NCBI GenBank assembly: GCA_012842235.1
Contig: DUTE01000067.1
Span: 1 to 7,457, forward strand
Direction: 5' to 3'
Length of the DNA stretch: 7,457 nucleotides
From: Bacillota bacterium
GTDB lineage: Bacteria > Bacillota > DTU065
The notes beneath the pieces are model-generated. The model was not told the origin of the DNA and made no database searches. It saw nothing but the letters and a program-made list of their open reading frames with translations. Shown in pieces: positions 1 to 6,153 of this stretch; the first letter of the stretch is position 1; each line of letters starts with the position of its first letter. Made by a program: the position numbers and the translations under genes.

Positions 1-570
1 CAGAGCGTAATATCCCACTGGGGTTAGTCGTTCTTTGTTGCCTTTGCCACGAATATGAAGATACCCTACATCCCAATCAATATCATTGAGATTAAGTCCC
101 ACAAGTTCACTTAAACGCAATCCTGAACTATAGAAAATCTCTAAAATTGCTCGGTCTCTTTTGCCAAGAATAGTTGTAGTATCTGGGGCTAAAAGCAATT
201 CTTCTACTTCTTTGGGGTATAAAAAAGTGGGAAGATAGTAACCTTTTTTGGGCGTTTTGATATCTTCTATAGGATTTTCAGCATAGAGATCTCTTTTTTG
301 CAAAAAACGAAAAAAGCTACGCAGTGCTGCAAGTTTCCTTGCAACAGTCGTTTTTTCTCTTTCAAGCTCATAAAGATAAGCAAGGAATTGCCTAAGTGTT
401 TCCGAGGAAAATTCAAGCCCCTCTTCTTTTTCCGCAAAATTAAAAAACTCTGTTATATCTCTAACATAAGCTGCCGATGTATTTTTCGAATAACCTCTTT
501 CTACTTCTAGATAAAAGATAAACCGTTCTAACCATTTCTTGGCAGTTTCTTTATCTACGAAAGTAGCCAT
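1..570 (-). CDS. xerC: Tyrosine recombinase XerC/XerD family, partial (C-terminus beyond left edge)
   Basis: This is the first 190 codons of a site-specific tyrosine recombinase of the kind that resolves chromosome dimers at dif. Residues about 10-95 form the N-terminal core-binding SAM-like domain (ERGYSKNTSAAYVRDI, then KLAALRSFFRFL). The catalytic domain starts near residue 118. The first catalytic arginine is visible as R152 in SSGLRLSEL, and the catalytic-type lysine as K176 in RGKGNKER. The HxLRH box and the tyrosine nucleophile lie outside the window, so completeness cannot be judged. The ATG at 570 starts 2 bp after the topA stop. A GGAG sequence inside the end of topA lies about 10 nt upstream, which suggests translational coupling. 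I use xerC rather than xerD because Bacillota commonly place xerC (codV) near topA; the visible part alone does not separate the two paralogues. Family assignment is secure, the paralogue less so. Confidence 0.9.
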   Translation of the reverse strand, partial: MATFVDKETAKKWLERFIFYLEVERGYSKNTSAAYVRDITEFFNFAEKEEGLEFSSETLRQFLAYLYELEREKTTVARKLAALRSFFRFLQKRDLYAENPIEDIKTPKKGYYLPTFLYPKEVEELLLAPDTTTILGKRDRAILEIFYSSGLRLSELVGLNLNDIDWDVGYLHIRGKGNKERLTPVGYYAL

Positions 571-572
571 TA

Positions 573-2669
573 TTATTCATCTCCGGCTTTTTCGGTGTAA
601 GCACATTCTTCGTTTAAACAAATATATTCTTTCTTTGCACCTCTACCTCGAATAGACATAGTTGTACCACATTTAGGACAATTCTTCTCAGTTGGGGCAT
701 GCCAAGTAACAAAATCGCAATCAGGATAGTTCTCACAACCATAAAATACACGTCCCTTTTTAGAACGTCTCTCAACTAAGTTGCCACCATCTTTGGGACA
801 GACTCCAGGCATAAGTTTTAATAGTGGTTTGGTAAACCTACACTCAGGAAATCCAGGGCAAGCTAGGAATTTACCAAATCTCCCCATCTTTACAACTAAG
901 AACTTGCCACAGTTTGGGCATGGCTCGTCAGTTACCTCATCGGCGATAGATACCTTATCAGCATTAGCTTCAGCTTTTTTTAATTCTTCTTCAAAGGGTT
1001 CATAAAAATTTCTCAAAATCTCTTCAGGTGAAGAATTTCCTTCTTCAATGCTATCGAGTTTTTCCTCTAATTCACGAGTAAAGTCCACATCTACAATATC
1101 ACTAAAATGTTCTTTGAGAAGATCAATTGTAACCTCACCGAGTTCTGTAGGCACAAATCTTTTCTCTTCTTCAACCACATAGCCACGCCTTTTAATAGTA
1201 TCTATAATTGAAGCATAAGTGCTTGGCCTACCGATACCTAGATCCTCTAACTCTTTTACTAGGCTTGCTTGGCTATAGCGTGGAGGTGGCTGGGTAAAAT
1301 GTTGTTCACTGTTTAATTTTTTTAGTTCTACTTTTGAAGATGTTGTAACCTCTGGCAATATGGAATTAGTGTCATTTTTCTCTTTTTGCTTGGAGTTTTG
1401 TTCGGCTTGATCAGGATATAATCGCAAAAAGCCTGGGAATTTCAGTGTAGAACCTGAAGCATTAAACTGAGCTTTGTCATTACCGATTTTTATAGAAACT
1501 GTATCAAAGACAGCACTCTCTGTTTGACTTGACATAAAGCGCAACCAAATTAATTCATAAAGCCTATATTGATCTCTTGATAGATAAGGTTTGAGGCTAT
1601 CGGGTGTCTTATCTAAATAAGTCGGTCTAATCGCTTCATGAGCATCTTGGGCTTTTTTGCCACTTTGATATACCCTCTTATTTTTGGGCACATATTCTTT
1701 GCCTAAGGTAGTTTCAATAAACTGCCTAGCTTGTGAAACTGCTTGATCTGAGACTCTTGTTGAGTCTGTACGCATATAAGTTATAAGACCAAGGGAACCT
1801 TCTTTGCCTATTTCAATACCCTCGTAAAGCTCTTGTGCAACACGCATCGTCCTTGAGGCAGCAAAATTTAACCTTTTCCAGGCCTCTTGCTGAAGTGTAG
1901 AGGTGGTAAAAGGTGCTGCAGGATTTCTTCTTCTTTCTCTTTTGTCTACTTCAAGAATCTTATATTTTTCTTGTTCTAATGCTTTGAGAACTTTATCGGT
2001 CTCTTCTTGATTGGGAAGATTAGGTTTTTCTCCTTGCCATCTTACTAGTTTTGCAGAGAGATCACCTTTTTCTGTTTTAAATAAACCTTCAATACTCCAG
2101 TATTCATCAGGTTTAAAACTGGTAATTTCTTCCTCTCTATCGGAGATTAAACGTACTGCTACCGATTGAACTCTCCCTGCTGAGAGTCCTTTTTTTACTT
2201 TTTGCCACAAAAAAGGGCTTAGTTTGTAACCAACAATCCTATCGAGAATTCTTCTTGTTTGTTGAGCATTAACAAGATTAATGTCAATACTACGAGGATT
2301 TTTGGTAGCTTCTTTAACAGCATCTTTGGTTATTTCATTAAAAGTTATACGGACAAAGTCTTGTGGATTTAAATCTAAAATCTCAGCAAGATGCCAAGCT
2401 ATAGCTTCACCTTCGCGGTCAGGGTCAGTTGCCAAAAATATACGATCTGCTTTTTTTGCTTGGCTTCTTAATCTCTTGAGAGTCTCTCCTTTACCTCTAA
2501 TGGTGATATATTTTGGTTTAAAATCATTTTCAATATCAACACCAAATTGGCTTTTAGGTAGATCTCTCACATGTCCCATCGAAGCCTCTATCATATATTT
2601 TGATCCTAAAAATTTTTTAATAGTCTTTGCTTTGGCAGGTGACTCAACTATTACTAAAGTCTTTGCCAT
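573..2669 (-). CDS. topA: DNA topoisomerase I (type IA)
   Basis: A 698-residue type IA topoisomerase, which relaxes negatively supercoiled DNA through a 5'-phosphotyrosine intermediate. The Toprim domain is at the N-terminus: VIVESPAKAKTI with E9, and the metal-binding TDPDREGEAIAWHL with D82, D84 and E86. The nucleophile is Y298 in GLITYMRTDSTR, with R300 beside it. HEAIRPT (344-350) and GIGRPSTYASII (478-489) are further family motifs. Three C-terminal zinc-ribbon modules follow, beginning at C584, C624 and C664. The first and third have four cysteines (584/587/604/610 and 664/667/684/689). The second has only C624, C645 and C651, with D627 where the fourth cysteine is expected. I start at the ATG at 2669 (MAKTLVIVESP), as in other TopA proteins, because AAAGGA lies 9 nt before it. 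A longer frame to 2720 would run into the preceding gene. It lies 16 bp after the Smg-like gene and 2 bp before xerC. Confidence 0.98.
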   Translation of the reverse strand: MAKTLVIVESPAKAKTIKKFLGSKYMIEASMGHVRDLPKSQFGVDIENDFKPKYITIRGKGETLKRLRSQAKKADRIFLATDPDREGEAIAWHLAEILDLNPQDFVRITFNEITKDAVKEATKNPRSIDINLVNAQQTRRILDRIVGYKLSPFLWQKVKKGLSAGRVQSVAVRLISDREEEITSFKPDEYWSIEGLFKTEKGDLSAKLVRWQGEKPNLPNQEETDKVLKALEQEKYKILEVDKRERRRNPAAPFTTSTLQQEAWKRLNFAASRTMRVAQELYEGIEIGKEGSLGLITYMRTDSTRVSDQAVSQARQFIETTLGKEYVPKNKRVYQSGKKAQDAHEAIRPTYLDKTPDSLKPYLSRDQYRLYELIWLRFMSSQTESAVFDTVSIKIGNDKAQFNASGSTLKFPGFLRLYPDQAEQNSKQKEKNDTNSILPEVTTSSKVELKKLNSEQHFTQPPPRYSQASLVKELEDLGIGRPSTYASIIDTIKRRGYVVEEEKRFVPTELGEVTIDLLKEHFSDIVDVDFTRELEEKLDSIEEGNSSPEEILRNFYEPFEEELKKAEANADKVSIADEVTDEPCPNCGKFLVVKMGRFGKFLACPGFPECRFTKPLLKLMPGVCPKDGGNLVERRSKKGRVFYGCENYPDCDFVTWHAPTEKNCPKCGTTMSIRGRGAKKEYICLNEECAYTEKAGDE

Positions 2670-2678
2670 CTGGCTCAT

Positions 2679-2684
2679 TCCTTT
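2679..2684 (-). promoter_or_regulatory. Ribosome binding site deciding the topA start
   Basis: On the minus strand AAAGGA stands 9 nt before the ATG at 2669. An in-frame ATG at 2678 directly abuts this sequence and is too close to use it, which favours the start giving MAKTLVIVESP. The site lies just after the stop codon of the preceding gene. Confidence 0.65.
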
Positions 2685-2685
2685 C

Positions 2686-3138
2686 TTAGTTTGAGAGCTC
2701 TTTATTGCCGAATATAGCACCTGTTAAAAATTCTGCTCTCGCTTTGTCTGCTAAAACTAAATTAAGTGCTTTTACTAAGTAGTCTTTCTCGTTTGGGTCT
2801 CTTGCTAACCCTTCGGCAAAAACCATAATGGCATCGAGCTCAGCTCCAGAAATTATACCCTTATTATTAAGATAAAGTAGTGCATTTATTTTGTCTTTAT
2901 CTAAGAAGAGCTGTTCTTTTTTTGAGAAAACACGTCTTCCATTTACTTCTTCACATGAATATATCTGGCCTTCTTCTTCTTTTTCAAGTACAAGGGGGCC
3001 AATTATGTCTAATTCTTTTTCATTTATGCCAAAATGCACAGCCCGAGCAATCATTACTGATTCTTCGGGAAAATCTCCATCACCCCTTAGCAGGCTCCTA
3101 ATTAACTCTGCTAAAACAACTGCTAAACGTTCATCCAT
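2686..3138 (-). CDS. Smg/DUF494-like protein of unknown function
   Basis: A 150-residue soluble protein with no signal peptide or membrane segment. It looks all-helical: an N-terminal helix (DERLAVVLAELIRSLLRG), an acidic middle (about residues 50-65), and helices near 82-95 (DKINALLYLNNKG), 99-112 and 117-132. My best guess is the Smg/DUF494 family, whose E. coli member is of similar size and lies between dprA and topA. The match rests on overall length, the acidic helical make-up, the pattern LLYLNNKGIIS..ELDAIMVFAEGL..D and the position directly before topA. It is a reading by eye and not an alignment. The function of that family is not established. The start is well supported: AAGGAGG lies 7 nt before the ATG. 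It is the first gene of a unit with topA (16 bp gap) and xerC. If it is not DUF494 it should be called hypothetical. Confidence 0.85.
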   Translation of the reverse strand: MDERLAVVLAELIRSLLRGDGDFPEESVMIARAVHFGINEKELDIIGPLVLEKEEEGQIYSCEEVNGRRVFSKKEQLFLDKDKINALLYLNNKGIISGAELDAIMVFAEGLARDPNEKDYLVKALNLVLADKARAEFLTGAIFGNKELSN

Positions 3139-3258
3139 TGTTTAGCCTCCTTCTTTAAAAACAGCCAAGCATCCTGCTTATTTTGTTCCCATTAATCTTT
3201 AATTACCCTTTTATTCCTAATTAAATCAATAAAAAATTTCTCTTTTAACTTACTCTAG

Positions 3259-3287
3259 GTTATATTCTTTGGAAATCTTTTAGCCAA
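3259..3287 (-). promoter_or_regulatory. Probable sigma-A-type promoter of the Smg-like-topA-xerC unit
   Basis: On the minus strand TTGGCT (-35, 4 of 6 consensus) and TATAAC (-10, 5 of 6) are separated by exactly 17 bp. Transcription would start near 3252, leaving a leader of about 114 nt before the Smg-like start codon. It is the best-spaced candidate between the upstream terminator and the gene. A rival on the same strand, further upstream near 3346-3374, has TAGAAT with a poor -35 (TTGCAT), also 17 bp apart. AT-rich sequence yields such matches by chance. Confidence 0.45.
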
Positions 3288-3454
3288 CTTTTGCTTTTAA
3301 AATAAAATATATGTCATATTCACATTCATGTGCTAACTTCAGTGTCATTCTAATATAATTAAAGGTTAAATGCAAAGGCCATTTAGACGTTAAGACAATT
3401 TTTAATGGAGTTTTTTACTTAAATCGATCTATCTTACCAATTTTAAAATTTAGA

Positions 3455-3480
3455 TTTAGCTTGCAGGCAATGTAGCTAAA
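3455..3480. repeat. Imperfect hairpin in the intergenic region
   Basis: TTTAGCT (3455-3461) and AGCTAAA (3474-3480) are inverted copies. Between them TTG and CAA (around CAGG) can extend the stem after a small bulge. On the plus strand a T-run follows five bases or so later, which gives a weak terminator look, but no plus-strand gene precedes it. No function can be assigned. Confidence 0.35.
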
Positions 3481-3672
3481 GTAGATTTTTTAACGAGCAT
3501 AGTTTTATTTCGAGCTTTTGAGTTTTAGACTTCTTACTCCTAATTAATATCTTTATCTTATTTGTCTCAATAAAGCAAGAAACCTCTTAATTTCCTTTGG
3601 TAACATAAGGTTAGTTCTGATGTTTTTTTCAAAAACGAATTTTGCTTTTTAGCTTTTAAAAGTCAGATAAAC

Positions 3673-3694
3673 GTTTTAGGCTTTTGCCTAAAAC
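3673..3694. repeat. Perfect 9-bp inverted repeat beside the terminator
   Basis: GTTTTAGGC (3673-3681) and GCCTAAAAC (3686-3694) are perfect inverted copies around a TTTT loop on the plus strand. Read on the minus strand, this hairpin follows the terminator of the liv unit directly, overlapping the end of its T-rich tail. It may act as a back-up or tandem terminator or as a 3'-end stabiliser. No long T-run follows it on either strand. Confidence 0.5.
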
Positions 3695-3726
3695 ACAACA
3701 AAAACCCCAGGCATATCGCCTGGAGT
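3692..3726 (-). terminator. Rho-independent terminator of the liv operon unit
   Basis: On the minus strand ACTCCAGGC, a five-base loop GATAT, and GCCTGGGGT form a 9-bp stem with one T-G wobble, followed by a T-rich tail (TTTTTGTTGTGTT). Two more A-T pairs can extend the base. It begins directly next to the stop codon of the zinc-ribbon gene, so it should end transcription of the whole right-hand unit and insulate the topA unit downstream. Confidence 0.9.
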
Positions 3727-3948
3727 TTATTTGTCATCTGGATTATTTAAACTCATAAGTATTGCCTTGACTTCATCCTCCCAAAGATCCTGGTAAAAGA
3801 GAAGTTCCTCTTTGCGGACTAGAGATGCTGTTTGACACCTGTTACAAATGACACCATACAAGTTTGCTTGTCTTGTTTTGACTGTATGACTTGTGTCAGT
3901 ATGACAACTAGGGCAGTGATAGACTTGATTCTTGCCAATCTCCGTCAT
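3727..3948 (-). CDS. Small zinc-ribbon protein, function unknown
   Basis: A 73-residue protein I do not recognise by name. Two CxxC pairs, C12-PS-C15 and C35-NR-C38, are 19 residues apart and form a typical four-cysteine zinc-ribbon. After this comes an acidic C-terminal helix (about residues 45-67, EELLFYQDLWEDEVKAILMSL). There is no signal peptide or membrane segment, so it is probably cytoplasmic. It is the last gene before the operon terminator, 61 bp after the CBS-ACT gene. The ATG at 3948 is the only ATG, GTG or TTG in frame after an upstream stop. Its ribosome binding site is poor: GGGGG lies 13 nt upstream and GAGAG 7 nt upstream, so translation may be weak. Small ribbons like this can bind nucleic acid or a protein partner, but nothing here shows which. 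The balanced cysteine pairs and the terminator placed right after its stop argue that it is real. Confidence 0.8.
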   Translation of the reverse strand: MTEIGKNQVYHCPSCHTDTSHTVKTRQANLYGVICNRCQTASLVRKEELLFYQDLWEDEVKAILMSLNNPDDK

Positions 3949-4009
3949 ACTTGCTCTCTCGCCCCCTTTAGCAACTTTAGGATGGGCTTAACTAGGAAAA
4001 AATATACAT

Positions 4010-4657
4010 CTATTTGTTTCCATAGTGAGCGATGTGTGTGATCTTGTAGCCTATTTTCTCGATATCAGCACAGATTTTTTCTACCTCTATAGTATCAATA
4101 CGGACTACTAGTATTGACCTACCTTCTTCAGGATAGTAGGCGGCAAAGCTACTTACGTTAACATTATAATTAGCAATTATTTCAGCGATATCTCTAAGAA
4201 CTCCTGGTTGATCTAAAACTTCAATAGTAAGTCTTGTACCAGGTCGCTGGAGACCCATAAGATCAATAAAAGCATCAAAAATATTGCTTTCTGTAATAAC
4301 ACCAACTAATTTAGAGCCATCTAAAACGGGTAATCCTCCCACTTCATTTTCGCGCATAATAAGAGCTGCCTCTTCTAAAGTAGCATCTGCTGCTACAGTA
4401 AATGGGTTTTTGGCCATTACATCAGCAACACGGGTCTTAGAAAGAAGATAATTGACCTCAAAAACGCTTAATGTAGTCGCTTGAGAAGGCTGCACCTTTA
4501 AGATGTCCATTTCAGTAATAATACCCACAAGTTTATCACCTTTAACAACTGGTAGACGCCGGATATTTTTTTCTTTCATTAAATTAGCAGCTTCTAATAT
4601 TCCTGCATTTGGAGAGATAGTAATAGGAACAGAACTCATAACCTGCTTAACAAACAT
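4010..4657 (-). CDS. CBS-CBS-ACT domain protein (AcuB-like), putative ligand sensor
   Basis: A 215-residue cytoplasmic protein with two CBS domains and a C-terminal ACT domain. CBS1 spans about residues 1-55 (VMSSVPITISPNAGILEAANLMKEK, RRLPVV, LVGIITEMDIL). CBS2 spans about 76-131 (VADVMAKNPFTV, GGLPVLDGSKLVGVITESNIF). The ACT domain spans about 141-213 (TRLTIEVLDQPGVLRDIAEIIANYNVNVSSF), with the D-x-P-G-V-L turn that often forms the amino-acid site. CBS pairs generally bind adenine nucleotides and ACT domains often bind amino acids. The layout and length match AcuB of Bacillus, which is linked to acetoin utilisation, but here the gene follows livF by 14 bp. I infer a possible role in sensing branched-chain amino acids or energy state for the transporter. 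No DNA-binding or catalytic domain is present, so any output must go through a partner. AAGGAGGAG overlaps the livF stop and lies about 7 nt before the ATG. Confidence 0.92.
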   Translation of the reverse strand: MFVKQVMSSVPITISPNAGILEAANLMKEKNIRRLPVVKGDKLVGIITEMDILKVQPSQATTLSVFEVNYLLSKTRVADVMAKNPFTVAADATLEEAALIMRENEVGGLPVLDGSKLVGVITESNIFDAFIDLMGLQRPGTRLTIEVLDQPGVLRDIAEIIANYNVNVSSFAAYYPEEGRSILVVRIDTIEVEKICADIEKIGYKITHIAHYGNK

Positions 4658-4671
4658 AGCTAAACTCCTCC

Positions 4672-5376
4672 TTATCCACCAAGATAAGCCTTTTTAACAT
4701 CTTCATTGGCAGCAAGGCTTTGGGCATCACCTTCTAAAACTACTCGACCAGTCTCGATCACATAACCTCGATCGGCAATAGATAGTGCCATATTAGCGTT
4801 TTGTTCCACAAGTAAAATTGTGACACCGGTTTTGTTAATCTCTGTGACAATACCAAAGATCTCTCTGACCAAAAGTGGGGCAAGCCCCATAGAAGGCTCA
4901 TCTAATAAAAGAAGTTCTGGTCTTGCCATAAGAGCCCTTCCCATAGCCAACATCTGCTGTTCTCCACCGGAGAGAGTCCCTGCTAGCTGGTTTCTTCTTT
5001 CTTTTAGACGGGGAAAAAGAGTGAAAACTTTTTCAAGATCTTGGCCAATTTCCTTTTTGTTTCTGCGTGTGTAAGCACCAAGATCAAGGTTTTCCTGAAC
5101 TGTCATTAAAGGAAATACATGTCTTCCTTCAGGTACTTGAATTAGCCCCTTTTTAACTAAATCATGGGCTTTGACCCCATTTATGTTTTCTCCTTTGTAA
5201 ACGATCTCACCTTCTTTAGAAGGTAAGAGACGGGATATTGTTTTTAGTGTTGTGGTCTTACCTGCTCCATTACCACCAATTAGAGTCACTATTTCACCTT
5301 TTTTGACCGCAAAAGTGACTCCCTTTAAGGCATGTATTTGACCATAGTAAACATGGAGGTTTTTTACTTCGAGCAT
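4672..5376 (-). CDS. livF: Branched-chain amino acid ABC transporter, ATP-binding protein LivF
   Basis: A 234-residue ABC ATPase, full length for LivF. It pairs with LivG on the cytoplasmic face of the LivHM channel and powers uptake of leucine, isoleucine and valine. Walker A is GGNGAGKT (34-41), the Q-loop is Q80 in LIQVPEGRHVFP, the signature is LSGGEQQ (135-141), and Walker B is LLLLDEP (155-161) with E160 as catalytic base. The switch position usually held by histidine reads LVEQNAN (Q192), which is normal for LivF and helps tell it from LivG. The VPEGRHVFP box is also typical of LivF. The ATG at 5376 is preceded by GAGGAGGT at 7 nt and lies 3 bp after the livG stop. Substrate preference cannot be read from the ATPase, and some transporters of this family carry urea, amides or other amino acids. 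Confidence 0.97.
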   Translation of the reverse strand: MLEVKNLHVYYGQIHALKGVTFAVKKGEIVTLIGGNGAGKTTTLKTISRLLPSKEGEIVYKGENINGVKAHDLVKKGLIQVPEGRHVFPLMTVQENLDLGAYTRRNKKEIGQDLEKVFTLFPRLKERRNQLAGTLSGGEQQMLAMGRALMARPELLLLDEPSMGLAPLLVREIFGIVTEINKTGVTILLVEQNANMALSIADRGYVIETGRVVLEGDAQSLAANEDVKKAYLGG

Positions 5377-5379
5377 CTG

Positions 5380-6153
5380 CTAGACCTCCTCTCCGAGATA
5401 GGCTTCGATTACACGTTTGTTCTTTTGAATTTCTTCAGGAGAGCCATTGGCAATTAATATACCATAATCTAAAACCATTATTCGTTCACACAATTTCATC
5501 ACAAGGCTCATATCATGCTCGATCAGAAATATAGTAAGATCGAATTTCTCTCTTATCTTAGCAATTAAGCCTGTTAATTCTTCAGTTTCTTGGGGGTTCA
5601 TTCCTGCTGCTGGCTCATCAAGAAGAAGAATCTTTGGACCTGTTGCCAAAGCTCTAGCAATCTCTAAGCGCCTCATCTCACCATATGAGAGGTTTTTTGC
5701 TTTATCGTTTAGACGATGTTCTAGGCGTAGAAGTGATAATAGCTCGTAAGCACCATCTTCCATAGCTTTTTCTTCTCGATAGAACTTTGGTGTAAGAAAC
5801 AAAGAGTGTATTAGTGGATAACTACATCTTCCATGAAAAGCAATTCTAATGTTATCTAGAACACTTAGTTCATTAAAAAGACGTATGTTCTGAAACGTTC
5901 GGGCAATTCCTTTTTGAGTGATCTTGTTAGGGGAAAGGCCAGAGATAGTTTCTTCATTTAGAGAAATAGTCCCTTCTGTGGGAGTATATACTCCTGTAAG
6001 CATATTAAAAACTGTGGTTTTTCCTGCTCCATTTGGTCCAATAAGCCCTACTAATTCCTGCTTTTTAAGATAAAAACTTAAATTGGCAACTGCAGTAAGA
6101 CCACCAAAATTCATTGTCAAGTTTTGACACTCTAAAAGATTAGTCTCTGGCAT
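5380..6153 (-). CDS. livG: Branched-chain amino acid ABC transporter, ATP-binding protein LivG
   Basis: A 257-residue ABC ATPase and partner of LivF. Walker A is GPNGAGKTT (39-47), the Q-loop is Q88 in ARTFQNIRLF, the signature is LSYGEMRRLEIARAL (155-169), and Walker B is ILLLDEP (175-181) with E180. The switch histidine is H213 in LIEHDM. The sequences FGGLTAV, IARTFQNIRLF and LSYG-x-RRLEIARAL are hallmarks of LivG. I place the start at the ATG at 6153 (MPETNLLECQNL), which overlaps the end of livM by 14 bp and has GGGGGTGAT four bases upstream. A longer version from a TTG at 6195 would add 14 residues with no homologous look and no good ribosome site. The short overlap suggests translational coupling to livM, which would help to balance ATPase and permease. 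As with the other genes, the cargo is inferred from the family. Confidence 0.97.
   Translation of the reverse strand: MPETNLLECQNLTMNFGGLTAVANLSFYLKKQELVGLIGPNGAGKTTVFNMLTGVYTPTEGTISLNEETISGLSPNKITQKGIARTFQNIRLFNELSVLDNIRIAFHGRCSYPLIHSLFLTPKFYREEKAMEDGAYELLSLLRLEHRLNDKAKNLSYGEMRRLEIARALATGPKILLLDEPAAGMNPQETEELTGLIAKIREKFDLTIFLIEHDMSLVMKLCERIMVLDYGILIANGSPEEIQKNKRVIEAYLGEEV

Larger units (their letters stand above)
3139..3703. other. AT-rich intergenic region without a recognisable gene
   Basis: About 565 bp between the terminator of the liv unit and the Smg-like gene. Reading both strands I find only very short ORFs of under about 20 codons and no tRNA, rRNA or known riboswitch signature. 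It contains a probable minus-strand promoter (3259-3287), small inverted repeats just upstream of it (ATATG-T-CATAT at 3309-3319 and CACAT-TC-ATGTG at 3321-3332), a 12-bp palindrome at 3439-3450, and hairpins at 3455-3480 and 3673-3694. At this AT content several of the short repeats could be chance. Confidence 0.7.

Noticed and set aside
298..510. Plus-strand ORF of 70 codons
   Set aside because: It lies wholly inside the xerC reading frame on the other strand and has a phenylalanine- and lysine-rich, low-complexity look.
1..570. Phage or integron integrase marking a mobile element
   Set aside because: The recombinase sits in an operon with topA, has XerC/XerD core motifs, and no attachment repeats, tRNA or mobile genes are seen nearby.
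2281..2694. Plus-strand ORF of 137 codons
   Set aside because: It is the antisense shadow of the conserved N-terminal Toprim part of topA, with no recognisable domain.
2880..3145. Two overlapping plus-strand ORFs of 73 and 84 codons
   Set aside because: Both are antisense to the Smg-like gene, which has a much better ribosome site and a sensible protein composition.
3354..3380. Plus-strand TATAAT followed by AAAGG and an ATG
   Set aside because: The reading frame has only seven codons and there is no fitting -35 box, so this looks like chance in AT-rich sequence.
3555..3612. Minus-strand mini-ORF of 17 codons (MLPKEIKRFLALLRQIR)
   Set aside because: It has no ribosome binding site upstream and no related neighbour, so it does not qualify as a gene or leader peptide.
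4672..5376. Glutamine in place of the switch histidine in LivF as a defect
   Set aside because: LVEQNA at this place is normal for LivF proteins, so it is not a lesion.
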